Of a stretch of 64,000 nt of DNA, positions 49,396 through 62,336 are shown piece after piece. The stretch is from assembly GCF_028858725.1 (NCBI RefSeq), contig NC_084760.1, forward strand, positions 57,871,367 to 57,935,366. Reading direction: 5' to 3'. The translations under genes and the position numbers were made by a program. The notes beneath the pieces were generated by a model. It was not told where the DNA came from, did not search any database, and saw only the letters and a list, made by a program, of their open reading frames with translations. The DNA comes from Colius striatus (lineage: Eukaryota > Chordata > Aves > Coliiformes > Coliidae). The first letter of the stretch is position 1, and every line of letters starts with the position of its first letter.

Positions 49396-52300
49396 CTCTG
49401 ACTATAGAGCATACATCAGTACAATTAAACAGTGATTTGGCTAACCACAAAGAGTCTACTTAACTCACTAGGCACTGCTGTAGAGGCCATAACAGAAGCC
49501 AGAGGTGGAGCACACACATGGCTACCTAAACAAAGCTGCGTTTCTCTGGAGCTGAGCTGTCCTAGTCTATCAGTCACTGAAGAAACACAAATGTCATCAT
49601 CCTCTCTCAAACCAAATCTTCCGAATTTGCATTTCTTGGAAGAAATTTCAATTCCATTACAGAAAATGTATCTGTATTTCCTTAAACCAAGTCTGCACAT
49701 GTCCCATGAGGTCCATCTATCTGAGCATAGACAGCCTAAGGCAGAACATAGGCATCAAAATGTATTCATAGCTGAGAAGCTAGACAAATAGTACAGCAGT
49801 CAAAAGAGCTCTTGTAGTACAGGCTTCAGAAAAGAAACCATTTGGCACTGCCTAATGAATGGCATCAGCTAGAAAAAACAAATGCTTTGACAATCATTTT
49901 CATAACAGAGCAGAGGTTTCTTTGTGGTTACTTCTGTATGACACTATGTGTTGAGAGAAACCAAGTACAAAGTTTTGGTTAGAGGCGTATACAATGTATA
50001 AGCAGGTAAAAGAATTTTTAAAATCAATAAATGAGTGTCATGGATTGCTGTGTTATTAAGACTGCTGTACCTGCCATCAGGGTGAAAAGTTGCATTTACA
50101 TTTGAAAATTGTAAATACAAATTACATTTATACATTTGGAAACGCTACCAAAAATATTATGCCAGTTCTTGGCAATGTGTCTTTTGAAATAAGGTGGAAG
50201 TTCCCATTAATTTGACATGGTTAACATAATGTTTTATGCCATTAAGTATCAAATATCTTTTTGTAATTACATAGGAAATCACAATAAACAAATAAAGAAA
50301 ATATGTTTAGGTGCTCAGGAAAAACAAATTAATTTAATCTACAGTCTGTAGAATTCTTAGAGTCATATATTATTGTTGCTGGTGTTGTTTTTGAAAGCTG
50401 CTATGACTTATTACTTTAAATATATAGCCACAAATTGAAAACATGGATTAAAATGTCTCCTACTTGACCTTTTCACAGATATCCCATGAATTTAAATATT
50501 AATTTTATGCATTCCACAGTTGCTGATTAAGTTATATATTATGAAAAGTATTGTTTGAAATATTATTCCACCATACAAATCACATAATTCTGTGGCGAAT
50601 TTTATGAGGCTTTTATGCTAATAGGCACTCCACAAACCATTGCATCATCCCCACAAATTTACACTACATGAACGCTTGTAGAGGGATATGATGACTTCTG
50701 GTCCATGACTGGATGTTCTTTTCACTTTAACAATACAAAAAATCTCCTTTGATATCAAATGTTCACTGAAAACAAATCTTGACTTTTATTTATTCATTCA
50801 GATATGAGAAATCATTCAGTTATTCATGCATAAAACTTTAAAAATTAATGCACAACAACAAAACCAAAACATGTCCTTTCCACTTTCTCTTGGAATTTTA
50901 TTCCTATTCATATTTACAGGACTTTTACTCTTAGCCTTTTCCTTATCTCTCTCAGGCCCTGCAATCTCAGTGAAGACTAAGTTGTCTCTTCTTGGCACAA
51001 AGCAAAGTAAAAGATAGTGCTGAGCTGAAATGATTGAAGACAAAGAGTAGAAGAAGACATATTATTTCAGTACAGCTTCTAAATTCTGGTATGGATTGAG
51101 CCTATTCTCCCTTCTGTGCCTCACCTGGTTGAGTCACTGAGGGAGAAAAGATTGCTTATTCTCTTCTTTCCAGTGTATATATCTGCCACAGGATCAAGCA
51201 CAAAAACCGGTAAACTCTTACAGCGATGTAAACAATTCCATGAAATTAAACTTACACAAACTGTACAACATACAGTTCAAGTGTACCCTGAAAAACAGAT
51301 ATCTCATCCATTGCTGTACAGGAAGCCCCAAGAATGGCGTTTTAATTCACAAAATATTAGACACTCCCAAATTTTGACTAAATTTGGGGTGAAAACTAAC
51401 ATATAAATAATTAAATTAATCTCAGGTTTTCTTTTTCACAGACAAAGCCTACTAGATGTTAACAGCATTGTTGAATGTGTAGTTTAACACAAAATCACTC
51501 TAATTCTCTATCAGAATGATATTACTTCTTATCATTTGGTTTCTTAGGAACACATTTCTCAACAAGTAAATTGAGAAAGACTGACTTTGTTGCAGTTAGG
51601 ACTACTTATCTTCTAGCCCCACTACACTTGTAAGTCATATCGTGAATACAAAGCTCTTGAGACATAATAAGAAAGTGTTCACTGTCATTACCACAAATAT
51701 TCAAATAGCTCTGATATCCTACCATGCTGGTGTCCTCAAGTTGTGTATTTTGAGGGAGAACTGGGTACTGCTTGTAGCTAATGTAAATTTATTTGGTCAG
51801 CGGTTAATCAATAAGGCACATACATGCCCAAACTGAGAGCTGCAAAAGGACTTGCCATACTTTTTTTCAACATCTACAGCAGCTTCCCATCGCCTGCTTT
51901 GTTTTTCCCATCACATCTCTTTATTTTCTGCCAAAGCAAAACAACCTCTTTGGGTTCTCTTGTAATTTCTTGTAGTGCTTACTATTCATACTTACAAGCA
52001 ACAGTTTTCTTTCCTAGTTCATAATCATTTTCTGATCTGTATGTAGGTCTGTCATTACCAGATTATTTGCTACTTGTCTTACAAGGCAGTGAAAACAATT
52101 TGGTGTTTCTATGTTTGCTAGCATTATATTACTCATTAGAAAACTACTTTCAGCTCCCATTTATTTTAACTACATTGGTTCAGCAGTGAACAAAATAACT
52201 TTATGGGAATTATTGTTTCAGCTGCCTCAGACAAGTACTTTCTGCAAAACCTTTCTTTCTTGAGTCTAAGTTATACTTACCTTGTGGCTTCTGTGTCCTT

Positions 52301-55300
52301 AAAAAACTGTGGCCTGCGTAGAAATGTACCACCTCCCTCTGTTACACTCATAGAATCAGGGTGTCCTATATGCAATTAATATATTTTGCCCACAGAGTCT
52401 CTTCTAAATGGCATTTGAGATGCTTTTCCAAATGCTTTCAGTCTCAGTCTGAATATCCTTCTGCCTTAATAATCTTTGCAGCTATTTGTCCTGTCCCTGG
52501 CCTTGTTTATAGTACACAGTAAGTTAGGGTATGAATTTACAGTTCCTTGCCACTAACTGTCTTTAGAAATACTCCTACAGCATGCTAAATTGCCTTGGTT
52601 GGAAGCAACTTAATCCTCTCTCAATACCATATGAAATATCTAATGCTTTCTGCATACTGAGCGACCACAAAAGAGGCCATGCAGAAAACAAAATTAACTG
52701 CAAATTCACACTTTTTTTTATATAGGTAAGTCTAAGAAGAAGTTTAATTTACTCTTCCTGCTTTCACTTTCACTGTCATGGCTCTAGAGCTTGTGTCTAG
52801 TCAGTGAGAGAATCTTATTGTAGTCATGTCCAAATGTGACACACAGCAAGGATTAAAGTGTTATCCAACTTGTACATGCATAAGCAGGCTCCTTGGAAAC
52901 ACAATTCAGACTGATATTTTCATTTTCAAACCTGTACTTTCCTGCATCTGAGCAGTCAATGAAGCATCTTCCTTTCTAAGTAAGATCCAATTATAATGAG
53001 AACTTGGATTGACAGGAAACATTATTATAACTGAATGAGCTGTCAAATCCATGATTAATAAGGTTTTTCATTTAGGTTCAACAATAGCAACATCAGAACA
53101 CTAACATATTATTATTCAATAACTCAAAAACATTCATAAGGTTTACTTTCTGTTTTGGAGGGTAGAAGGAGATCTCTCACATTCAGATATTGTATGGGGT
53201 AGAAGTGGTTTTGTTATTTCATGAGAAAAAATTATCTGCTTTCTGAAGATGCAAAGTAAGGATAAGTCTTATGTAAAATCTAAGCATGCTGTTTAAGGAT
53301 TCAGTTTGTGTTTTACTTCTAGCTTCCACATTGTTGTCTGAACTATGAGAACAGAGAGGGAGTCTCAATAGTGTAGGAGATTAGTAGCCCGAGTGTCCAC
53401 ATCATAAGATGTTGACTGTGTGGAAGATAAGTAGGAGACAAACTAAGACCTGCCTGGTCCACCTCTGTTCAGCAAGGGGAAATGCAGCAGGTAAACAGCA
53501 GATATCTCCTGTTAACCACCATGTGTGTATGCGTTTTAAAATAATTGTGTGTGCTTCAAGCAAAGGAGATTTTTTTGATTTTACAGGACACTACTTTTCA
53601 TTTTTATGTGAGAGACAATAAGGTCAGGACATTAGGATGTGAATTAAGACATTCACAAGCGGAAAGAACATATTTAGAAAAAAAAAATAGCTGTGTGCTA
53701 GTGTTGACTTAAAAAAATTGCCTTTTAGACCAGCATCCATTTATACATCATCAGTTACATCCCACTACTTTTTATCCATATATGATCTATCAGTATAAAA
53801 ATATATGTAACACATAGTGCAGCAGTCTCTTTCCTCATTTTCTTCCCTTGCTGATGCCTTGCTTGCTTGCACAAGCTAACCTTTAACATGCACCTTTTAG
53901 TTTAATGTTGTTATCTGTCAAAGTACCACAAACTGGTGAATTTATGGAGCTATTCTGAGAGGCATCTGAGTTTTCATCCATAACTCTTTATGTCTTGAAA
54001 CAAACTGATACTTTCTGTAAGCCAACAGGTGCAGACAAGGCTTAGGAGACTGGATATACCACAGCAGATGCAGAAGGCATAGAAAAAGGACAATGTCTGC
54101 TCTAAGAATAAACTATGATGTGGAGAACAAAAGACCAAGCTTATAAAGATGTTAGAGATCCTCAGGGTTAACACCTTGAAATATCAAATGAGACAAGTTT
54201 TTCCTTTCTTGTTTCTTCCTCTTTCAAATAGCCACATGTCAAAACTCAGCTCTCCTAGACAATAGTAACTTGGTTTTTTTGCACCTTTTCTGTACGTTAA
54301 CATTCAGTTGAAAACTTTTAAGCAATGTTAAAATGTACTAGTCTGCAGGAATTTCACTGTTGGTATTATTTTTATGCTGTTACTGTTGTTCCTATTGTGT
54401 TAGTCAACGCACGAAATCCTGCATGCATGCAAAAATGATACTTGTCTCTATAGATAACCAAGATGGGAAAAGTGAGGCATTGTGTCCTATTCCATAGACA
54501 GGAGACAGCTAGAGGAACAAGTTGCCACCAAGTAAATGAGCGTGGATTTACAGTTCATTGACTACTCCATGGCAACTGTCTGCATGGTTGTTGCTCCAGA
54601 GTAAATGTGAGGTATCTCTGACCCTTACTGAAAGTGAGGCAATGTATCTTGCATTTACCTGAGATTTAAGCATCCACATAAAGTAACTAATGAGCTGTAA
54701 ATCCACACTCTCTCTTCACACACGGCAGTTTCTTCATGTATCTGGAGGCAGATATTGATGTGCTTTGTCTGGTGTCACTGAAGCTGTGTGTGACAGAAGT
54801 GAGAATGTAAACCAGACCTACTGAGCTCCTGTAAACCCTGCTTCTCATATGGACAGAATTTTCTTGTAGAGCTGCTGTTCAATTGCTTGGCATATCTCCC
54901 TTCAAATGAGAGAAATTCACAAGCAAACTCAGCCACTCTTTTCCTCATTAATACTGCAGTACATGCATATACCGTTTATGAAAACAGATGGATCAGTGAA
55001 AGTAGCTTCCAGATACAGTGTCTTCATTTCACACATAAAATATTGTTTATTTTTTAAAAGACTCTTAAAGTTTAAAAGAAAGTGATGCTTTGGGAATAGC
55101 TTTATACTGTTTTATTCATCAGATTGCAACTCTAGCTAATCTAAAGTCCAAATCAGTGCAGAATCTAGGAGATTCATAGCCAGTGTTGTACATCAGAGTG
55201 GTACATGACATGTCACAAACTAGCAGTGATTCCTATCAAGCGATACTCTACTAAGACTTCATCATATTAGTTTGGATGGACTATTGATACAAGCTACTGA

Positions 55301-57734
55301 CTACAGTCATTGTAAGCCTGAGATCGTTGCTGTGATTTTTCAGTAGCATCACAGGAATCACACAGAATTGAATCCCTGCATCTCCTCAACCCCCTTGTTG
55401 CTATCTATTAAAAAAAAAAGTAAAAAGAAAAATAAATCCATGGAAGACAAACCTGAACTACAGCATCACAACATATTGCCATGTAAAGTATTTATCAGGT
55501 AAATTATTTCATGTCCTAAGGTAAAGCAAGAACATAATGCTGTTAAACATCTTGACTAAGTTCAGTTTAAATTATACACCTCTATTCACAAAGAGAGGAA
55601 ATTAATGTTCTCAGTAAAGACATTAAATACATTGTTTTTCAGCCTTTAAAAGCACCCTAGTGTAATAAGTGATAAACCTCACTATGCATTTTATTATCAC
55701 CATGCTTTTTTTCTGTCATGCCTATGGACTAACACATTCCAAAAGCAGAGAAGTGAAAGCCCAGGACTTAGATTGCCTTTATGAATTTTAATGGATTTGA
55801 CGAGTCTCTCCACAGCGCTCTTGTTTCTTGATAATCACTCAATTGCTTACTGCAAGGACTCTCTGGAAAGCCCAAGTCATGCCTACATGTCCTTTGGGAT
55901 TTGACAGCAACTTTCTCATTTCATGGGGCAATATCTTTCAAGGCATAACCCCTGCCTTCTGGGATGTTTTCACTTCCAGTTCTGACAGTACTGCAGAAGC
56001 TTAAATTTCATGAAAGGAGGTGTAATGTAAATGGGCAATGTCAGTGCTTTCTTCTACATTGACCCCACACACCACTTTACTGACTCTGATGAGCATATTT
56101 CTTTTCAACACTAGTTGATTAAATAGTGCCTGTAAACATCCCTGGGCTCAGTTTCAACTCATGCCAATGTGTTTTGCCAAACAGTTCCTGGGCATGATCT
56201 GAGGGTTAAAAACACTCCATGGCCCACTTCCAGTGCACAGTTTGGAAGCAGTCCCACAAATAAGGAGATGAAAAAGGTTGCTAGCAGAGACATCAGCCAC
56301 CTCATGCCAGATGGCCTTCAGAGCACAAAACAATCCCTGAAGGCATTTAAGCAGATATGGAATCAGAGACCCTGCAGGAGCTGCCCAGCAGGTCTCTGTC
56401 AGGCTCCAGGTGGGCATCACAGGACTACCTAGACTGTTTCCTACAGGAAAGTTATTGTGATGTGGATTATTTCTGGCCACTTTGAGCTGGGAAAGTCTTT
56501 GGTGACTTCCAAACAGACCAAAAATACAGGCCATAATAGCACTTCAATAACCAGATATCTATGAACTTAATTTCCCAACCTTTTTACTGTGAGGAGAAGA
56601 GCCAATGACAGAATGCAGCCTGGACAACAGCCTCATGGGAAGTCAGGTTGCTTGAGACCCCATCTGAAAAAAAATCCATTTCAGGCTCTTTGTCCCCAAT
56701 TATATTTTCAGAGAGTTATTCTGCTGCACTGCTTCCTAGAATTTTTGTGGGTTTTTTTTTTTTTTTTACTTTTTTTTGGTCTTTCTTCATATTTATACAT
56801 AATTCTGTGATTTTGTTATATTATGCAGTTTATACAGGAGAGAAAAAATGTGCTAGCCACATCAATGCTTTTTGGCTCTTGTCTTGTGCAGGATTTTCCT
56901 CCTTCTTATAAAGGGTTCCATAGTTTCATGTGGTCATTTTTTTAATTTCTTCTGGACATCCTTTTTGTTTTGATATTTCTTTCCTCTTTGTTCTCCAAGC
57001 AATTCATTTTTTTGCTCTAAATTAAGCAATTTGCTTTTAACCATCTGGCATTTTCATCAGTCAGCATATCCAAATGTTCATCTGTACCTTTCTTAATTTT
57101 TTTGTATTGTATTAGCATTTCATGTAGCAGTTACAGCCACCTTCTTACACCTCAGATTATCCTGCTAGTTTTTCAGGCAATTGTCTACTACCTGTCCTTC
57201 TGGAAGGGACATTGCTATCTTCCCCACTGTATTTTGGTTTTGAGAGTAACATCAATCCACGGTAAGTGCCTACTACAAACCTGATGCTTCTCAGTGGAAA
57301 TTTTAAGCTTTTAGTGTTTTTTGAAAGAGAAAGAGATCTTAATGCCAGATTTCCATAATGAGAATATCAGGAAAACTCCAGTCACTTATTATCTGGGGCT
57401 TTAGAGTTTCCTGCTATCCTATTTCCTTCCTTTGGTGCATAGAGAGTCCATAGAGTACTCAGCAATCTAGTACCCCAACAGCCAGGTGAGAGTGTTTCAG
57501 CATTTCAGCCAGCATTGTTTGGTTTGTTTTACGGAAAAAACCCAGGGCATGATGTGGGATGGCAGACATGCAGGCTTCAGCCCAGCATGGTATCAGAAGG
57601 TTCTCAGAAAATGGACATGAGCCCCCAGGTGTGGATATAGCTATAAGGGTCTCTGCAACAGTGCACCAATACAAAATCCTTCAGCTAGGACTGTCCAGCC
57701 TGCAAGACAATTGTCAGCAGCTATAGCCTGCTCC
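49396..57734. other. 8.3 kb of unique AT-rich sequence
   Basis: This is the largest stretch without a recognised element. Frames such as 49,432-49,791 (119 codons) and 56,154-56,534 (126 codons, minus) have no domain and overlap frames on the other strand. A 16-base T run lies at 56,752-56,767. No exon, RNA gene or LTR could be supported. Confidence 0.5.
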
Positions 57735-57912
57735 AGTTTTCATCCTAAAAAACTGCCCAAAGATGGATCTTTTGCTGAGGTTTGGAACAGGCACTGCTGG
57801 GGAAGGAGACAAAAATCCAAGTGTAACTTGGAATGTCCCTACAGCTCCAATCCAATAATGTCTGTGGACTTGGCTTCGGCTTGCTACATGAGAAGAGCAA
57901 GAGAGGGAGATG
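57735..57912 (+). mobile_element. Fragment of the same LTR family as at 61-62 kb, plus strand
   Basis: It is about 85% identical by eye to the reverse complement of roughly 61,640-61,800. The best stretch includes AATCCAAGTGTAACTTGG, AATGTCCCTACAG and TCCAATCCAATAATG, with almost no differences over some 54 bases. Neither LTR terminus is present, so this is an internal LTR fragment, opposite in orientation to the 61-kb LTR. The minus-strand frame across it reads HYWIGAVGTFQVTLGF, and the 61-kb copy gives HYWIGTVGTFQVTLGF. I think that reflects DNA similarity rather than a protein. Confidence 0.75.
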
Positions 57913-60165
57913 TGTTGGGAAGAAACAAGGAAGAGTAAAAGAGAAGCCTGTCTGAAAGCAGTATAGAAGACTGGAGATTCAGAGTCATGTAAGTTGTGGA
58001 GGACAGAAGGGCACATGACAAGTATAGTGCTGGGAGATATGAGGCATGTTGGTCTGGTGGAAATCAGACACATGTAGTGCAGGATGGATGTTTGGAGGAA
58101 AAAGAACCTGTGACACAGTGCTTGGACTAGCTAGAATTTGCAGCACAAGGTGTTGGAGGAATTTGGGGCCTGAGTCACAGGGCAAGGGGATAGAATCTTG
58201 AGAGACTTAAGAATTTGGCCACAATAACAACATGAGGTAGTGATTAATCTGTAGGTGCTGTACTTCCAGCCTTTCCAAGCTATTCATTAGGGACTTACAA
58301 AGCTATTGGAATGTGCCAGGAAGCCACAGTACATGGTATGTCAGAACAGAGGGGAAGAGAGAGAGTGGAAGCTGAGACTCGAGGGAGAGGGAAACCTTCA
58401 GTGGAGGACAGAGAAAAAGAGAGGACAAAGAAGCACAAATGCACCCTCAGCAGCCACACTGCTGCACCTATCAGACAGAATGCCTCTTTCTTACATTTGC
58501 GTATTCTCATTTTCACATCTGCTAATGAGCCACACGTTCCTCCCTCATTTCCAGTGCCAGTAGATTGTTAATTCCTGAAGCTTGTTCTTACCTTTTCCTT
58601 CTTGGCTGGCCTGAATGCATTTCCTAATACATAGTTATTTACAAAGATTAGTTTTGTGCTACGCAGCAGAAATATTTGTGTTAAATCTGCTCTAAGAAGG
58701 CCCTAGAAACATGAAAAATGGTCTGGAAGCAGAAAAGAAATAGTTAGAAGAAAGGAGATCGGGTGTTGCAAACAAAAAATTCATTTGTTGAAAAATGCAG
58801 CTTATGTCTTAGGAATTTAATTCCAGATAAGTCTTCATTTTGCTGCGAAGACAGATGCGATAAATATGTTAATGGCAGATTTTGATAGTTCAGTTTGTAG
58901 AACAGCAAAGCCAGATGGAAGTGATAATTTTTCTTTCATTTTAATTTTGAAATAAAAAGCAAGAAAGCAAGAAAGTTCCTGATATTGTAGCACAGGAATG
59001 ACTTTTTGAAGGATAATGGACCTTAGCATAGAATGACGATTAACTGTCATGCCCTGATACTTACTATTTTATTAAACTCCAGTTTCCCCAGCTGGAATTC
59101 TCTCAGCTTTCTTGCCAGAGTTGAGCAGATTACTGCCTGTGACTGACTTTACCCTTTGCACATTCATAAAGTTATTTATTAGCAATCCTGACTCGAAGCT
59201 GGTGATTTTATTGATGCTACTACTCCTCAGGCTAGGGAAATGCCTAAGTGGACCACCAAGAATAGCCTTGGATAGATCTAACCTCTCCTACTGTTTATCA
59301 GGAGGCAAATATTGTGTTTTTCATTCTTTAAGAAGTCCACTTAGTTCTCTCAGAATATTAGGAGTAGGTTCCCCCTATATTAACATGAACTTAGCAATAT
59401 TTGGTTTGGGCTCTTGTTTGATTGTTTTCCGTTTAAAACAAAATCTTCAAGGTACATGTATTAATACTTTCTTAGATCTGCTTGAACTGATAGGTAAAAA
59501 GAAAGCTAGAAAACTTTTGCTGCTTTAATCTCCTTGAAGGGGAGGAAACAGCAACCAGAAGGTAAAAAACCCTAAAGATATTTTAGGAAACGGTTTTCAA
59601 GACACTTTTGTTCAGGATCTCACCTGAAGCCTTACTCTGGAGTTATTAAGTGAAAATTTGGTTTGTTGTATTTACCATGGTGGTTCTAACTGTGGAAAGA
59701 ATAGGAACATCTATCTTGTTCTTTCTAAATGAATTTTAATTTCAAGAAGGTGAGGTCCTGACTGGTTCCTCCCATAGGAACTCTCCAGGAACAATTTGAC
59801 AGAAGAGTGAGGTGCACTATTCTCAAATCAGTGGCATTGACTTCTAGGGTTTTATTGAGCAATTCTCACTCTCTAGCTAAGTTCACAAATAAATTGAATG
59901 GCTTAAACTCTTTAATTCAACATGGCTGTTAGAGCTTCCTAGTAAGGAAAATATGGATTTCTTGTGAATGGTTGTTTGTATTCCAAGTTTACCATTAAAC
60001 AAAGTGTACAATTCTTGCTTTGTCATCACTGTCTTCCGTTGGAGGTGCTTGTGGCTAGGGGTGATACTGGTTACTAGACAGATATCTGCTATCTGATATT
60101 GATATTAGATAGATATATGATATCTGAAATACCAGGTTAATTTCATCATTTGATATATGTCATTT
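57913..60165. other. Unique sequence, ending in a palindromic AT patch
   Basis: The 57,920-58,450 part is purine-rich and GC-richer but unrecognised. A leucine-rich 138-codon frame at 59,112-59,528 has no domain. At 60,079-60,130 the words GATATCTG, CTATCTGATA and GATATATGATATC make overlapping short palindromes. Confidence 0.5.
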
Positions 60166-60545
60166 TCATAGAATCATAGAATGACAGGGTTTGGAAGAGA
60201 CCTTTAGAGATCATCTAGTGCAACTCTCCTGCTCAAGCAGGTCCGTCTAGATCAGGTCACACAGGAACATGTCCAGGCAGGAACACATCCAGGAACATGC
60301 CTGTGCCAGGGCTCCCTCACCCTCACAGTAAAATGTTCCCTTATGTTTAAATGGAACTTCATGTGTTCCAGCTTGAGCCTGTTACCATTTGTCCTATTAC
60401 TAGAGATAACAGAAAAAAGTACTACCCCATCTTCTTGTCATACTCTTTTAAATACTTGTATCTCTCCTTAGTCTTCTCTTCCCTAGCCTAAACAGACCCA
60501 GATCCGTCAACCTTTTTTGCACAGGAGAGATGTTCCAGTTCCCTT
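60166..60545 (-). mobile_element. CR1 LINE 3' end, minus strand, with internal rearrangement
   Basis: It starts with the clean tail TCATAGAATCATAGAATGAC (60,166-60,185) and continues GAGATCATCTAGTGCAACTC, GATCAGGTCACACAGGAACA, CCAGGGCTCCCTCACCCTCA, then CTTATGTTTAAATGGAACTT, and fades in the ORF2 C-terminus near 60,545. Compared with the other copies, a 3' UTR segment of some tens of bases is replaced at about 60,262-60,300 by a reshuffled repeat of CCAGGAACA-type words. It is of the same subfamily as 32.9, 43.8 and 61.9 kb. Confidence 0.93.
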
Positions 60546-61035
60546 TTGTTTCATTTGCTTAGTTTGCATGTATTTTACTGAGGCTTGTCTTTGTTTATTT
60601 CAATTAGTAAATAATACAAAATTACAAACATATGTGGTCTGGATGTTTCCTACCCAGAAAAACAAAATGATCAGATGAGAGAAAAAAAAAAAGAAAAAAG
60701 AAAAAAAAAAGAAAAATCTACAGTGAATTGTAAAGGGTAGAGGAGAGATCCCCAGACTCTGGAAGTGAAAGCTGTACCAGAAGGAGTCAAGCCAACTTAA
60801 TTAGCCCTGCAAAGAAAGTCAGCAGAGTGCTTGGTTGCTGCAGTTATATTATATTTGAGAATTCATCTGTTGTCTCTGGACTTTGATGAACTGTGCTAAC
60901 ATTCATGTTTCTGCAGCATGGCGCCTTGCATGCAAGCAGAGGCAGTACTTGTGCTCATCTGAGGATCCAGATCATGCTGGCTGCTAATCTCATACAATTC
61001 AGTGACTAATATAACCAAAGTACAGAGTGAACGAT
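60546..61035. other. Spacer with an A/G tract
   Basis: A nearly pure A/G run spans 60,676-60,716. No gene is seen. Confidence 0.55.
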
Positions 61036-61926
61036 TGTCATGGTTCAGGCCTAGCCAGCAACAAAGCACCATGTAGTCTCTTGCTCACTGCCCCCCATTC
61101 ACCCCCATCCTCGTTAGGATGGTGGAGGCCCAGTGAGATGGGAGGAAAAAAGATAACCAATGATGTTGTGGATTGAGACAAGGGCAGGGAGAGCTCGCTG
61201 CCAGTTATGGTTCTGGGCAAAACAGACTTGACTACTTGGCTTAGAGAGAAAAGTAAGAATAGTTTATTCTACTACTTACTAGAAATGGAACAGGCAGAAA
61301 GCAAAAACATAGCAGGGTGATGAGAAAACTACAACCAAGACTTCAAAATCTTCGTCCTTCATTCCTCCTTTCTTCCCAGGCTCAGCTCACTGCTCCCAAT
61401 ATCTCTACCTCCTCCCCCCTCAACAGCTCAGGAGGCGTAGGGAATGGAGGATGTGGTCAGCCCCTAAAACATGGGACTCCTCTGTGGCCAGCAGAATTCC
61501 AGGCACTTTCTGCTGCAACACTACACATGAATTTACAGCCTCCTCTGGACATAGTCACTACCCCTGGCACGGGATCCTCTACAAATGGCCAACAAATCTC
61601 AGCTTCCCCACTCCTCTTCACAGGTGACGGGGAATCTCCCTCTCTTGCTCTTCTCATGCAGCAAGCTGAAGCCAAAATCCAGGCATTATTGGATTGGAAC
61701 TGTAGGGACATTCCAAGTTACACTTGGATTTTCATCTCCCTTCCCAGCAGTATATGTTCCAAATCTCAGCACAGGATCCACCTTCAGGTAGGTTTTTAGG
61801 AAGATTTTGCAGTGGGATTTTGCTCCAGCACACCTCCTCCTCTCTTTCCTTGCTGACCTTGGGGCTCACGTGCTTTCTTCTCTCTCTTCCAATTCCTTCC
61901 ACCACCACCAGTCAGAAAAGAAGGAA
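61036..61926 (-). mobile_element. Endogenous retrovirus LTR, minus strand (3' part)
   Basis: The plus strand begins TGTCATGGTTCAGGCC at 61,036. The opposite end, CAAACCCATGACA, lies at 62,324-62,336 beyond a nested CR1, giving about 1,076 bases of LTR in two pieces with 8-base perfect terminal inverted repeats (TGTCATGG/CCATGACA). Orientation is minus: AATAAA is encoded on the minus strand at 61,263-61,268, about 230 bases from the 3' end. The flanks read AACGAT before and AACAT after, an imperfect possible duplication. No internal retroviral sequence is seen on the far side, so it is most likely a solo LTR. Confidence 0.82.
61263..61268 (-). terminator. LTR polyadenylation signal AATAAA (minus strand)
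   Basis: TTTATT on the plus strand reads AATAAA on the minus strand, placed as expected near the R-U5 boundary of the 61-kb LTR. It gives that LTR its orientation. Confidence 0.6.
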
Positions 61927-62151
61927 GAACATAAAATGTTCCATTTAAATACAAGAGAAAACTATTTTATTGTGAGGGTGAGAAAGCAGTGGAACAGGCT
62001 GCCCAGGGAGAGTGTGGAGTCTCCTTCCTTCAAGACCTGCCTGGACATGTTCCTACGTGACCTGATGTAGGTTGACCTGCTTCTGCAGGGGGGTTGGACT
62101 AGATGATCTCTAAAGGTTCCTTCCAACCCCTGCCGTTCTATGATTCTATGA
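61926..62151 (+). mobile_element. CR1 LINE 3' end nested in the LTR, plus strand
   Basis: About 226 bases run from ACATAAAATGTTCCATTTAA through CTATTTTATTGTGAGGGTGA and GGAACAGGCTGCCCAGGGA to GGACTAGATGATCTCTAAAG and the tail TTCTATGATTCTATGA. It is 5'-truncated and noncoding. A nine-base deletion after TCTCCTTCCTT removes GGAGGTCTT, present in the sister copies. LTR sequence on both sides shows that it inserted after the LTR, so this CR1 subfamily was active later than that retroviral insertion. Confidence 0.94.
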
Positions 62152-62336
62152 TAAGAACAGATCAAACCTCCTCTTCTGGCATCTTCTTAATAAGTGATTG
62201 TGCAGGTGCTCAAATGGCTCACCCTCAGAAGTGGGTCTGACTCAGACCTGGGGACAGTTTCAAGCAAATTCTTACAGAAGCCATCTTTACAGCCCCTTCC
62301 CCATTACCAGAAATAGTGCCACACAAACCCATGACA
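62152..62336 (-). mobile_element. Endogenous retrovirus LTR, minus strand (5' part)
   Basis: This is the U3 end of the LTR that begins at 61,036, displaced by the nested CR1. Its boundary is set by CCATGACA at 62,329-62,336, complementary to TGTCATGG at the other end. Joining to the first part is inferred from orientation and termini, since I have no second full copy to align. Confidence 0.65.

Noticed and set aside
58233..58240. TGAGGTAG resembles the let-7 microRNA seed.
   Set aside because: The following bases do not match let-7 and no precursor hairpin is visible, so it is a chance 8-mer.
59112..59528. 138-codon leucine-rich open frame as a possible small membrane protein gene.
   Set aside because: In a 64-kb AT-rich window a few frames of this length are expected by chance. 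There is no domain, no orthologue I recognise and no promoter or splice context.
61317..61799. 160-codon plus-strand frame as a gene.
   Set aside because: It lies wholly antisense within the 61-kb LTR, with no domain.
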